From Acetobacteraceae bacterium (GTDB lineage: Bacteria > Pseudomonadota > Alphaproteobacteria > Acetobacterales > Acetobacteraceae), in NCBI GenBank assembly GCA_947371015.1, contig CANBNK010000043.1, positions 1-34,519 on the forward strand: a DNA stretch of 34,519 bases. Reading direction: 5' to 3'. Both the position numbers and the translations under genes were made by a program. The stretch's first letter is position 1. Every line of letters begins with the position of its first letter. Below are positions 24,268 to 32,311 of this stretch, piece after piece. Below the pieces are notes generated by a model that saw only the letters and a list, made by a program, of their open reading frames with translations, had not been told where the DNA came from and searched no databases.

Positions 24268-24999
24268 TTACAGGAACCAGTGGCCGGTGGCGGCGAAGTT
24301 CGCTTCCACCTGGGCGCCAACCGCGCTCCAGTCCACCGCCTGGCCGGCCCCGGCATCGCCGAAGGCGCCCACGGCGGCGATCACCTCCGCCTGGCCACTG
24401 ACCAGGTGAAGCTCACCCGAGGCCACCGGCAGCACCGCCTTGTAGCCGGCGGTGCCATCCACCTCGCCGCTGGTGCCAGCGCCGCTGCCGGCCGCCACGC
24501 TCTCACCGTGGATCACCACCTCCTTCGCGCTCAGCGGCGTGATGCCGTTGAAGATCGCCTGGGCGTTCACGTCGCCGGCGGCGAAGTGGAAGGTCTCAGT
24601 GTAGTGGAGCCTGCCGCTCGCGTCCGCGGTCGGGAACTCAGCGGCACCGGTATGGTCGTGCCCGGTGCTGCCGTGGTCATGCGTGGAATCCGCGGGGTTC
24701 AGGCTCAGGTTCAGCTGGATCGGCCCGTAGGTCGCCAGCCCCTCGCCCAACTCCACGAAGCCGTCATGGTCGGCGTCCTGTGCCAGCTTCGGCGTCGTCG
24801 CCTTGCTGTCGTCGTCGAAGCCATGGATGTGCTGGATATGCACCTGGCCCGGCTCAAGGCCACTCGCCTGGATATCCACCGTCACGCTCTGCGTGCTGCT
24901 GTCGAGCAGCACCGTTGCCTTGCCGGCCACGCCCGAATTGTTGAGCGCGATGAAGTCGGTCTGGTACACCTGCATGCCGCTTTGCAGAAAATCGGCCAT
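24268..24999 (-). CDS. CHRD domain-containing protein with EF-hand-like loop
   Basis: A 243-residue protein. It contains the CHRD core SGLEPGQVHIQHIHGFDDDS (about 68-87) followed by DADHDGFVELGEG, which fits a canonical EF-hand calcium loop (acidic residues at loop positions 1, 3, 5 and 12). A His-rich segment (HDHGSTGHDHTG) could bind metal. No N-terminal signal peptide is evident: it starts MADFLQSGMQVYQTDFIALN. CHRD domains bind partner proteins in animals and their bacterial role is unknown. The start at ATG 24999 has CAGGAG about 10 bases upstream. Stand-alone gene between the Bug receptor and a divergent small ORF. Confidence 0.85.
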   Translation of the reverse strand: MADFLQSGMQVYQTDFIALNNSGVAGKATVLLDSSTQSVTVDIQASGLEPGQVHIQHIHGFDDDSKATTPKLAQDADHDGFVELGEGLATYGPIQLNLSLNPADSTHDHGSTGHDHTGAAEFPTADASGRLHYTETFHFAAGDVNAQAIFNGITPLSAKEVVIHGESVAAGSGAGTSGEVDGTAGYKAVLPVASGELHLVSGQAEVIAAVGAFGDAGAGQAVDWSAVGAQVEANFAATGHWFL

Positions 25000-25180
25000 G
25001 TATTGTCGCTCCTGAAAAATCGCAGTCCCAGGTGCGCTACGGTCCGGCAGAGGCGCCGGACGCACGGCTCACGGAGACGTCAACCTGCCCGGCCCCAGCG
25101 CGCCCCAGGCGCACACCATCCCGCTGAAGCAATGGCCCCGCGCCTGGCTGGCCGGCTGCACCTCGGCGTATCGCCAGGCC

Positions 25181-25483
25181 ATGGGCGAGGGCCACCGCGA
25201 CGCCACCGCGCTGCTGCGGGCGGTGCAGGCCCTGGTCGCCGCCGGGGCGCCCCGCGCGGAGGCCGCCGCGATGGCGCGGGTGATGGTCGCCGCGGTCTCG
25301 GCGCAGCATGGCGAATGGTTCTGGGCCCCGGCCAATGCCATGGAAGCCAGGCGCGAAGCCTATTGGCGCCAGCGCAACACCTGGCCACCCCCGACTGACC
25401 CGGCAAGCTGGCCGGCCGAGCTATGGCCGCCCGACCCGGAAGGCGGCGCCGAGGCCGCCCTCCGGGGTTTTCTCAGCGGCTGA
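25181..25483 (+). CDS. Small hypothetical protein
   Basis: A 100-residue alanine- and tryptophan-rich protein (GEWFWAPANAMEARREAYWR, then PPPTDPASWPAELWPP). I recognise no family. The frame stays open upstream to 25015 and looks coding there (PLKQWPRAWLAGCTSAYRQA), but contains no ATG, GTG or TTG. A CTG at 25087 with GGAGA about 7 bases before it would add some 31 residues. The true start is therefore uncertain. It is divergent from the CHRD gene and convergent with the lyase-family gene. Confidence 0.55.
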   Translation: MGEGHRDATALLRAVQALVAAGAPRAEAAAMARVMVAAVSAQHGEWFWAPANAMEARREAYWRQRNTWPPPTDPASWPAELWPPDPEGGAEAALRGFLSG

Positions 25484-25527
25484 TCCGCCGCCTTCGAGGC
25501 CAGCATCTTAGCCGACCAGGCGCAGGC

Positions 25528-26385
25528 CTACGCGATGAACTGCTTCGCCGCAGCCTCATAGGCCGCAAAGCCCAGCGTGTCGCGGAGCTCCGCAGTCGGC
25601 AACGCGCCAGCCGCAGAACTGGCGCCGGCCGCAATCGCCGCCAGCCCGGCCTTGATGCCGGCCATGGCCGGCGACAGCATGCCGGTCGGGAAGGTGCCGA
25701 TCTTGAAGCCCAGCTTCAGCGCCTCGGCCTGGCTCGGGCAGGCCCGCGCCGCACCCGGGGAGAGCACCGCGAAGGAAGGCCGCCCCTTGGCCGCCGCCAC
25801 GGCGCGCAGCACTTCGGCATCATCGGCGGGGCTGTCGAGGAACAGTATATCGGCGCCCTCCTCAACGTACATTTCGATGCGCGCCACCGCCTCGTCGATC
25901 CCGGCGGTGGGCCGGCAGTCAGTCCGGGCCAGAATGAGGATGCCGCTATCCTTCGCCGCCTCCACCGCGGCGCGCACCTTCATCCGCGCTTCCTCCCGCG
26001 GAATGCAGGGCTTGCCGCCAGCAGTCAGCGCGCGCGGGGTGATCTTGTCCTCGATCAGGATCGCCGCCGCACCGGCCTGGCCATAGGCGCGGACGGTGCG
26101 CTGCACGTTCATGGCGTTGCCGTAGCCATGATCGCCATCGGCCAGAATCAGCAGGTCCGGCGCGGCACGGTGCACCATGGTGAAGCTGTCGAACATCTCG
26201 CCAAAGGAGATCAAATCCAGGTCCGCCGCACCCAACCGGCTGGCAGCGCAGCAGGAGCCGGACAGGAAGGCGGTCTTGAAGCCGGCGGCCGCGGTCATCT
26301 TGGCGCTGATGCCGTCCCACACCGCGGGCATCGCAACCAGGCCGGGTTCGCGCAGCAGCGCGCGCAGGCGTTCGGGGGCAGTCAT
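25528..26385 (-). CDS. Isocitrate lyase/PEP mutase family protein
   Basis: TIM-barrel enzyme of 285 residues, cytoplasmic. The metal-site stretch is DLLILADGDHGYGNAMNVQRT (family DxDxGYG), and the second-shell EDKITPR follows. The catalytic KKCGH-type cysteine loop of true isocitrate and methylisocitrate lyases is replaced by ITPRALTAGGKPCIPREE, so a C-C lyase or decarboxylase such as oxaloacetate decarboxylase is more likely than glyoxylate-cycle function. The substrate cannot be read from sequence. The start at ATG 26385 has GGAGAG upstream. It is 81 bases downstream of a Bug receptor on the same strand, suggesting uptake plus cleavage of one carboxylate. Confidence 0.88.
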   Translation of the reverse strand: MTAPERLRALLREPGLVAMPAVWDGISAKMTAAAGFKTAFLSGSCCAASRLGAADLDLISFGEMFDSFTMVHRAAPDLLILADGDHGYGNAMNVQRTVRAYGQAGAAAILIEDKITPRALTAGGKPCIPREEARMKVRAAVEAAKDSGILILARTDCRPTAGIDEAVARIEMYVEEGADILFLDSPADDAEVLRAVAAAKGRPSFAVLSPGAARACPSQAEALKLGFKIGTFPTGMLSPAMAGIKAGLAAIAAGASSAAGALPTAELRDTLGFAAYEAAAKQFIA

Positions 26386-26440
26386 GGGCGTTCTCTCCGG
26401 TTCGTTATCGCAGCAGCTTAGGCGGCCAGGGCGCGCGCGC

Positions 26441-26469
26441 CTACTGGCCGCGCCGATTGGCCGCGCCTA
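26441..26469 (-). repeat. 13-base tandem repeat starting at the stop of the second Bug receptor
   Basis: On the plus strand the units 26441-26453 and 26454-26466 differ at three positions and share TGGCCGCGC. A partial third unit covers the stop codon (CTA, 26467-26469). On the coding strand the stop is followed by TAGGCGCGGCC, the same 11 bases found at the dnaX stop. Confidence 0.7.
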
Positions 26470-27435
26470 CTCCTGGGCAATCCCCGCGCGGCGGATCAGG
26501 TCGCGCCACATCGGCACTTCCCGCGCCACCCGGTTGGCCAGCGCCTCCGGCCCGCGTGCGCCGCTGACATTGAACCCCGCCGCCAGCAGCTTCGCCTTGG
26601 TCGCGGGCTCATGCACCACCTTCAGCGTGGCTTCCGCCAGCCTGGCCACAATGGCGGCCGGCGTGCCCAGCGGCAGGAACATGCTGATGAAGGTCTCCGA
26701 GATGAAGTCAGGGTAGCCCAGCTCCTGCATCGTCGGCACATCCGGCAGGTCCGGAAAGCGCTCCCCCGCCGTCACCGCCAGGGCCCGCAGCGTGCCGCCC
26801 TTCACCTGCGCCAGCGCTGGCGGCAGCGATGTCGCGCCCACCTGGGTGGTGCCCGACAGCAACGCCTGCACCGCAAGCCCGGCGCTGTTATGCGCCACCT
26901 GCACCAGCTCGATCCCCGTGCGCAGCCGCAGCAGCTCGGCCGCCAGGTGCGGGGTGGAGCCGCTGCCGGGATTGGTGAAGTTCAGCCCGCCCGGCGTCGC
27001 CCGCGCCTTGGCCACCAGGTCCGCCATGCTGGTGATGCCGCTATCCGCCCGCGCCAGGAACACGTTGGGCGCCGCGCCGAGTTCGGTGACAGGCATGAAC
27101 TCATCCACGCTGTAGCCGGGGTTGCGGAACAGGCTGACATTCACCACGAAGCCGGTGGAGGTCACCAGCACGGCATAGCCATCGGCCGGCGCCCGTGCCG
27201 CCACCGCCACGCCGATATTGCCGCCGGCGCCGCCGCGATTCTCCACCACCATGGACTGGCCAAGCCCAGCGCCCAGCCCCGGCGCGATGACGCGCGCGAT
27301 GATATCGGTCGGCCCACCCGGCGCAGTCGGCACTATCAGCCGCACGGCGTGGTCGGGCCAGCTCTGCGCCCGGCCCACGCCCGGCAACAACGCCGCCGCC
27401 AGGCCCGGCAGCAGCCGGCGCGTCAGCTTCTCCAT
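26467..27435 (-). CDS. Tripartite tricarboxylate transporter substrate-binding protein (Bug/TctC), 2
   Basis: Periplasmic receptor of 322 residues. The signal peptide MEKLTRRLLPGLAAALLPGV ends near GRAQS. IVPTAPGGPTDIIARVIAPG, VVENRGGAGGNIGVAVAA and the SGSTPHLAAELL segment are typical of Bug proteins. ATG 27435 is chosen because GGGAGGGATT lies upstream at normal spacing; an earlier start at 27471 would precede that site. It is followed by the isocitrate lyase/PEP mutase family gene on the same strand, probably as one transcript. Ligand unknown; a small carboxylate is likely from the family. Confidence 0.93.
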   Translation of the reverse strand: MEKLTRRLLPGLAAALLPGVGRAQSWPDHAVRLIVPTAPGGPTDIIARVIAPGLGAGLGQSMVVENRGGAGGNIGVAVAARAPADGYAVLVTSTGFVVNVSLFRNPGYSVDEFMPVTELGAAPNVFLARADSGITSMADLVAKARATPGGLNFTNPGSGSTPHLAAELLRLRTGIELVQVAHNSAGLAVQALLSGTTQVGATSLPPALAQVKGGTLRALAVTAGERFPDLPDVPTMQELGYPDFISETFISMFLPLGTPAAIVARLAEATLKVVHEPATKAKLLAAGFNVSGARGPEALANRVAREVPMWRDLIRRAGIAQE

Positions 27436-27581
27436 GGCGAAATCCCTCCCCAGGGTGCGGCTGCCCGGCATGGGGCGCCGCTTGGCGGCAATGATGCGAA
27501 GCCGCGCGGCCCGGCGTCAATCTTGTCGGCACCGGCCAGCCCGGCCTAGGCTTGCCACAAGCATCAAGGAAGGAAACGGCC

Positions 27582-28658
27582 ATGAGCCAAGCACAGGTCT
27601 TTGCCGGCGTGGTCCGCTGGCCCGGCGGCGCCAACCTGGCCTCGCCCCCCGGCACCCTCGGCGGCGTGTTCCGCCTGGCGGTCGGCGGCAGCGAATGGCA
27701 GCACCTGACCCAGGGCCTGCCCGCCGAATGCCACGTGCCCTGCATCACCGTGGACCCGCATGACAGCACGCGGATCTACGCCGGCACGCAGGAAGGCCCC
27801 TATCTCAGCACCGACAGCGGCAACAGCTGGGCGCGGCTGAACTTTCCGCACACGGATCTGCAGGTCTGGGCCATCGCGGTGCATCCGCACAACCCGCGCA
27901 AGCTCTATGTCGGCACCTCGCCACTCGGCGTCTTCATCAGTGAGGACGCCGGCGGCAGCTTCCGCCGCGCCAAGGGCGCCGAGCTGCCGGAAGTGGCCGA
28001 CATGCGCGGCTTCCGCAACCGCGTCATGCGCTTCGCCTTCAACCCGGCGCGGCCGGAGGAAATGTACGCCGCGCTGGAAGTCCGTGGCGTCATCCGCAGC
28101 ACCGATGCCGGCGAAAGCTGGACCGATTGCAGCGACCACCTGATCGCGCTGGCCGAACAGGAGCACCTGAAGAGCGCCATCATCACCACGCACACGGCGG
28201 AAGGCATGCTGGACGTGCACGCCCTGGCGATCAGCCCGGCCGAGCCGGAGGTGCCGTTGCTGGCGCTGCGCATGGGGCTGTTCCGCAGCGAGGACCATGG
28301 CAGCCACTGGACCGACCTGGAGATGCGCAAGCGCACGCCGATCTTCTACGGCCGCGACGTCCGCGTCTCCCCGCACGACGCACGGACGCTCTACGCCACC
28401 ATGTCCACCAGCGCCGTCGGCGCCACCGGGCAGGTCTGGCGCAGCACCGACCTCGGCCGCAACTGGGCGCGGTTCGATGGGCCGACCAAGGCCGAGAGCA
28501 CCATGATGGCCGCCGTGCCCAGCCCGAGCGACCGGAAGGTCGTCTATGCCGCCGCGCGCAAAGGCCAGGTCTTCGGCACGCAGGATGAAGGCGCGACGTG
28601 GCAGGACGTGCCGCTGCCGCAGGGCTGCACCGCGGTGATGGCGCTGGCCGTCACCTGA
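27582..28658 (+). CDS. Six-Asp-box beta-propeller (BNR/sialidase-like) protein
   Basis: A 358-residue propeller protein. Six Asp-box motifs (S-x-D-x-G-x-x-W) are regularly spaced: STDSGNSW (76), SEDAGGSF (120), STDAGESW (173), SEDHGSHW (236), STDLGRNW (288) and TQDEGATW (333). This pattern fits the WD40/YVTN/BNR-like family and not a true sialidase. The arginine triad and FRIP motif of sialidases are not evident. No signal peptide is seen, so it is likely cytoplasmic. The start at ATG 27582 is supported by AAGGAAGGAAA. Function unknown; binding or lyase-like roles are both possible. It has its own upstream region, divergent from Bug receptor 2. Confidence 0.87.
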   Translation: MSQAQVFAGVVRWPGGANLASPPGTLGGVFRLAVGGSEWQHLTQGLPAECHVPCITVDPHDSTRIYAGTQEGPYLSTDSGNSWARLNFPHTDLQVWAIAVHPHNPRKLYVGTSPLGVFISEDAGGSFRRAKGAELPEVADMRGFRNRVMRFAFNPARPEEMYAALEVRGVIRSTDAGESWTDCSDHLIALAEQEHLKSAIITTHTAEGMLDVHALAISPAEPEVPLLALRMGLFRSEDHGSHWTDLEMRKRTPIFYGRDVRVSPHDARTLYATMSTSAVGATGQVWRSTDLGRNWARFDGPTKAESTMMAAVPSPSDRKVVYAAARKGQVFGTQDEGATWQDVPLPQGCTAVMALAVT

Positions 28659-28667
28659 AGCAGGTTG

Positions 28668-28689
28668 GGCGGCGGGGCACCCCGCCGCC
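28668..28689. terminator. Strong bidirectional hairpin between convergent genes
   Basis: GGCGGCGGGG (28668-28677) and CCCCGCCGCC (28680-28689) are perfect complements, giving at least a 9-pair all-GC stem with a GCAC loop. It starts 9 bases after the propeller-protein stop and lies 60 bases from the convergent molybdenum-subunit stop. There is no T tract, as is common for terminators in very GC-rich genomes. Confidence 0.65.
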
Positions 28690-28749
28690 TGCCACTCAGG
28701 AGCGGCTCACTCACGCCTCCGGCCGCTGCGCACCTGCGGCGATCAGGCG

Positions 28750-31059
28750 CTACGCCTGCAACAGCGCCCAGACCCGCGGCGCGGTCAGCGGCATCTGTGC
28801 CGCATCGGCCGCCGCGGCATGGCCGGCGCGGGCCAGCGCATCCGCCACCGCGTTCACCAGCGCCGGCGTGGCACCGATGGTGCCCAACTCGCCGACGCCC
28901 TTCACCCCCAGCGGGTTGTTCCGGCACGGCACGCTCTGATCCAGCGTGGTGCGGTAGTCCGTCACCATGTCGGCCCGCGGCATCGCGTAGTCCATGAAGC
29001 TGGCGGTCAGCGGCTGGCCACTCTCGGGGTCATAGACCACCTGCTCCATCAGCGCCTGGCCGAGGCCCTGCGCCGCGCCGCCGACGATCTGGCCTTCCAC
29101 CACCATCGGGTTCACCACGTACCCGGCATCATTCGCCGAGGCGTAGCTGGCCACCGCCACCTCGCCAGTCTCCGGGTCGATCTCCACTTCGCAAACATGG
29201 CAGCCATTCGGCCAGGTCGGGCCGGAAACGCTGTGGCTGATATCCATGAAGATGCGGCCTTCCGGCTGCTTCGCCGCCAGGTCGAACAGGCCCACCTGCT
29301 TGTCGGTGCCGGCCACCCGGATAACGCCGGCCTGGTATTCCAGGTCCACCGCCGCGGCTTCCAGCACATCGGCGGCCAGGTCCTTCGCCGCATCCACCGT
29401 GCGCTCCGACGCCACCTTGATGGCGCTGCCGGCGGTGAACAGGCTGCGCGACCCGGCACTGCCGAAGCCGCTGCCACGGTCGCTATCGCCCAGCACGACT
29501 TTTATCTGTTCGATCGGCACGCCGAACACATCCACCGCCAGCTGCGCGTAGCTGGTGGCGATGCCCTGGCCCATGGCCTGGGTGGTGGCATAGACCTCGA
29601 TCTCGCCTTCACCCTTCACGGCAACGGTGACGCGCTCCTCGAACACGTTGCCGCCAGTCCATTCCAGGAAGCTGGCCATGCCGCGCCCGCGCAGCTTGCC
29701 GGCCGCCTTGCTGGCCGCCGCGCGGGCGTCGAAGCCGCCCCAATCCGCCAGCGCCATGCCCTGGTCCAGCAGGCTCTCGAAGGCGCCGCTGTCATAGGTC
29801 TGGCCCATGGCGTTCTTGTACGGCATCTGCGCCGGGCTGATCAGGTTGCGCCGGCGCAGCTCCGCCGGGTCCAGGCCCAACTTCCGCGCCGCCGTATCCA
29901 TCAGCCGCTCCACCAGGTAGATCGCCTCCGGCCGCCCGGCGCCGCGATACGGCGCCGTCGTCGCGGTATGCGTCAGCAGCGCGGTGAAGCGGAAATCGAC
30001 GCAGCCGATGTCATAGACGCTGGTGCTGACCCAAGGCCCGATCAGCAACTGGATCGCCACGCTCGCCGGGCGCGGATACGCACCCATATTGGCCAGCGTC
30101 CGCACCCGTAGCGCCAGTACGCGGCCGGCGGCATCCAAGGCCATCTCCGCGCGGCTCTCGGTATCCCGCCCATGCGTGGCACTGAGGAAATCATCCAGCC
30201 GCGTGCCGGCCCACTTCACCGGCCGCCCAACCTGGCGCGCGGCGAAGGCGACCACGGCGTCCTCCGGATAAAGCCCGGTCTTCATGCCGAAGCCACCGCC
30301 GACATCACCAACCAGCACGCGCACCTGCTCCGGCGCAATGCCCAGCACTTCCTTGGCCAGGGTATCCCGCGCGCCGGACGGCATCTGGCTGCTCAGGCGC
30401 AGGGTGAAGCGCTCGCCCTCGTACTGCGCCAGCACCACGCGCGGTTCCATGGAAACCGGCGCCAGGCGCTGGTTCACCAGGTCCAGCGCCACCACATGGG
30501 CAGCGGCGGCGAAGGCGGCATCGGCGGCGGCGCTGTCGCCATAGGCGGTCTGCGCCACCACATTGCCGGTGGCCGCCGGCCAGACCTGCGGCGCACCCGG
30601 CGCGGTGGCGGCCTGCATGCCCGTCACCGCAGCAAGCTCGGCGTACTCAACCTCCACCAACTCGGCAGCGTCGCGGGCAATGGCGACGCTCTCGGCCACC
30701 ACCGCCGCCACCGGCTCTCCCACGAAGCGCACGGTGCCGCGCGCCAGCATCGGGCGCGTCGGCGCCGCCAGCGGCGAGCCATCCGGCCGCTTGAACGGCA
30801 TGGCGGTGACGAACTCCTTCACCCCCGCCGCCGCCAGCTGGTCGCCGGTAAGCACCGCCAGCACGCCAGGCATGGCCAGCGCCGGCGCCACGTCCACGCT
30901 GACCAGCCGGGCATGCGCATGCGGCGAGCGCAGGAAGACCAAGTGCGCCTGGCCCGGCAGGGAAAAATCATCGGTGAAGCTGCCGGCACCTGCCAGCAGC
31001 GGCCCGTCCTCAATCCGCTTCACCGACTGGCCGCTGCCGAACCGCCCGAACTCCGCCAT
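28750..31059 (-). CDS. Xanthine dehydrogenase/CO dehydrogenase family molybdopterin-binding subunit (form II CoxL-like)
   Basis: Large molybdenum-cofactor subunit of 769 residues, full length for CoxL-type proteins. Domain order: N-terminal a/b hammerhead (from RIEDGPLLAGAGSFTDD), then the Mo-binding domain with GDVGGGFGMK (251-260). The active-site loop PYRGAGR (370-376) is the form II version, not the AYRCSFR loop of true form I CO dehydrogenase. The catalytic Glu724 lies in GVGELG. A CO substrate is therefore unlikely; an aldehyde or N-heterocycle is possible. The FAD (M) and 2Fe-2S (S) subunit genes that normally sit beside it are absent from this window. The stop TAG lies at the centre of a perfect inverted repeat (28744-28758). 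Confidence 0.92.
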   Translation of the reverse strand: MAEFGRFGSGQSVKRIEDGPLLAGAGSFTDDFSLPGQAHLVFLRSPHAHARLVSVDVAPALAMPGVLAVLTGDQLAAAGVKEFVTAMPFKRPDGSPLAAPTRPMLARGTVRFVGEPVAAVVAESVAIARDAAELVEVEYAELAAVTGMQAATAPGAPQVWPAATGNVVAQTAYGDSAAADAAFAAAAHVVALDLVNQRLAPVSMEPRVVLAQYEGERFTLRLSSQMPSGARDTLAKEVLGIAPEQVRVLVGDVGGGFGMKTGLYPEDAVVAFAARQVGRPVKWAGTRLDDFLSATHGRDTESRAEMALDAAGRVLALRVRTLANMGAYPRPASVAIQLLIGPWVSTSVYDIGCVDFRFTALLTHTATTAPYRGAGRPEAIYLVERLMDTAARKLGLDPAELRRRNLISPAQMPYKNAMGQTYDSGAFESLLDQGMALADWGGFDARAAASKAAGKLRGRGMASFLEWTGGNVFEERVTVAVKGEGEIEVYATTQAMGQGIATSYAQLAVDVFGVPIEQIKVVLGDSDRGSGFGSAGSRSLFTAGSAIKVASERTVDAAKDLAADVLEAAAVDLEYQAGVIRVAGTDKQVGLFDLAAKQPEGRIFMDISHSVSGPTWPNGCHVCEVEIDPETGEVAVASYASANDAGYVVNPMVVEGQIVGGAAQGLGQALMEQVVYDPESGQPLTASFMDYAMPRADMVTDYRTTLDQSVPCRNNPLGVKGVGELGTIGATPALVNAVADALARAGHAAAADAAQMPLTAPRVWALLQA

Positions 31060-31148
31060 GCACTCAAACCCCTGCGCTGAACCGAAGCGCCAAGAGTGCG
31101 GTGGCAGGGGCGCCGCGGCAAGCCCGGCCGGGACTATGTCACAGTTCC

Positions 31149-31206
31149 GGCACGAGGCTTTGGCTCATGCCGAGGCACCGAATGGCGCCCGCGGCTATTG
31201 CGTCAT
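31149..31206. repeat. Dispersed 58-base palindromic repeat, copy 2
   Basis: Ungapped match of 41 of 58 bases to 15972-16029, with the strongest block TGCCGAGGC(A/G)CCGAA. It lies just before the 22-base tandem hairpins in the 274-base gap upstream of the molybdenum-subunit gene. Confidence 0.65.
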
Positions 31207-31208
31207 GC

Positions 31209-31276
31209 CGTAGGCGTGCGTTCTGCACGCTCCGTAGGCGTGCGTTCCGCACGACGTAGGCGTGCGTTCCGCACGA
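31209..31276. repeat. Three tandem hairpin units, 22-24 bases each
   Basis: Units 31209-31232, 31233-31254 and 31255-31276; the last two are identical. Each starts CGTAGGC and contains GTGCG-TTC-CGCAC, a perfect 5-pair hairpin (one base differs in the loop of unit 1). There are no spacers, so not CRISPR. They resemble REP-type clusters and could limit readthrough or stabilise transcript ends. Confidence 0.85.
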
Positions 31277-31333
31277 CGTAACCCCAGGGCGCGGATGCGC
31301 CCGCCCGGCGTCTGAGGGTGAGGAAAAAACGTA

Positions 31334-32311
31334 TCAGTCCGCCTTGATGCCGGCGAAGCGGATCACCTCGGCCCATTTGTGGATCGCATCGGTCAGCATC
31401 TTGCCGAACTCCGCCGGCGTCCCGCCCATCGGCGTGCCTCCGAGGTCGCGGATTTTGGCGCGCACCCCCGGGTCGGCGATGCCGGCATTCAGCTCGCGGT
31501 TCAGCTGGGCGACAATCTCTGCCGGCGTCTGTCGCGGCACGCCGATGCCGGCGAAGCCGCTCAGCTCATAGCCCGGGACGAACTCCGCCACCGTCGGCAC
31601 GTCCGGCAGCACGTCCAGCCGCGCCATGGTGGAAACCGCCAGCGGCCGCAGCTTGCCGGCGCGGATCTGCTCGATCGCTTCCGACACCGGGCTGAACACA
31701 AGCTGGATATGCCCGGCCAGCAGGTCGGCGATGGCGGGCGCGCCGCCGCGATACGGCACATGCGTCAGGTTCACGCTGGCCATCATCTTGAACATCTCGG
31801 CGGCCAGGTTCTGCGGCGTGCCGCTGCCGGCCGAGCCATAGCTGACCTTGTCCGGATTGGCCCTGGCATGGGCGATCAGCTCCGGGATCGTCCGCACCGG
31901 CAGCGTCGGGTTGACCACGACGACATAGGCCAGCCGCGCGGCGCAGACCACAGGCGCGATGTCGCGCACGAAATCGAAGCCGAGGTTCGGATAAAGCGTC
32001 GGGTTGATCGCGTGCGGCGAGACGATCTGCAGCAGCGTGTAGCCATCCGGCGCCGCGCGGGCGACCATCTCGGTGGCGATGTTGCCGCTGGCGCCGGCGC
32101 GGTTGTCCACGATGAACTGCTGGCCCAGGTGATCCGACAGCCATTGCCCCATCAGCCGGGCCTGGATGTCCGTCGCGCCGCCGGGGGCGAAGCCGACGAG
32201 GATGCGGGCCGGCCGCGATGGATAGGCCTGCGCCCGGGCCAGTCGCGGCACGCCGGCCGCCAGCGCTACCCCCGCGGCCAATGCCCCAAGCGAACGGCGA
32301 GTACCTGCCAT
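31334..32311 (-). CDS. Tripartite tricarboxylate transporter substrate-binding protein (Bug/TctC), 3
   Basis: Periplasmic receptor of 325 residues. The signal peptide is MAGTRRSLGALAAGVALAAG with cleavage near RLARAQAYP. Family motifs: LVGFAPGGATDIQARLMGQW, FIVDNRAGASGNIATEMVA, PDGYTLLQIV and HVPYRGGAPAIADLLAG. ATG 32311 is chosen because GGGAGG lies 6 bases upstream. The open frame continues to 32449 but without family sequence. A T6 tract on the coding strand follows the stop within about 10 bases. It is upstream, on the same strand, of the repeat cluster and the molybdenum-subunit gene, but the 274-base gap argues against a single operon. Ligand unknown. Confidence 0.93.
   Translation of the reverse strand: MAGTRRSLGALAAGVALAAGVPRLARAQAYPSRPARILVGFAPGGATDIQARLMGQWLSDHLGQQFIVDNRAGASGNIATEMVARAAPDGYTLLQIVSPHAINPTLYPNLGFDFVRDIAPVVCAARLAYVVVVNPTLPVRTIPELIAHARANPDKVSYGSAGSGTPQNLAAEMFKMMASVNLTHVPYRGGAPAIADLLAGHIQLVFSPVSEAIEQIRAGKLRPLAVSTMARLDVLPDVPTVAEFVPGYELSGFAGIGVPRQTPAEIVAQLNRELNAGIADPGVRAKIRDLGGTPMGGTPAEFGKMLTDAIHKWAEVIRFAGIKAD

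Noticed and set aside
28750-31059. True aerobic CO dehydrogenase
   Set aside because: The loop is PYRGAGR (form II), not AYRCSFR, and partner subunits are missing.
31209-31276. Possible CRISPR array
   Set aside because: Repeats are directly adjacent without spacers and no cas genes are present.
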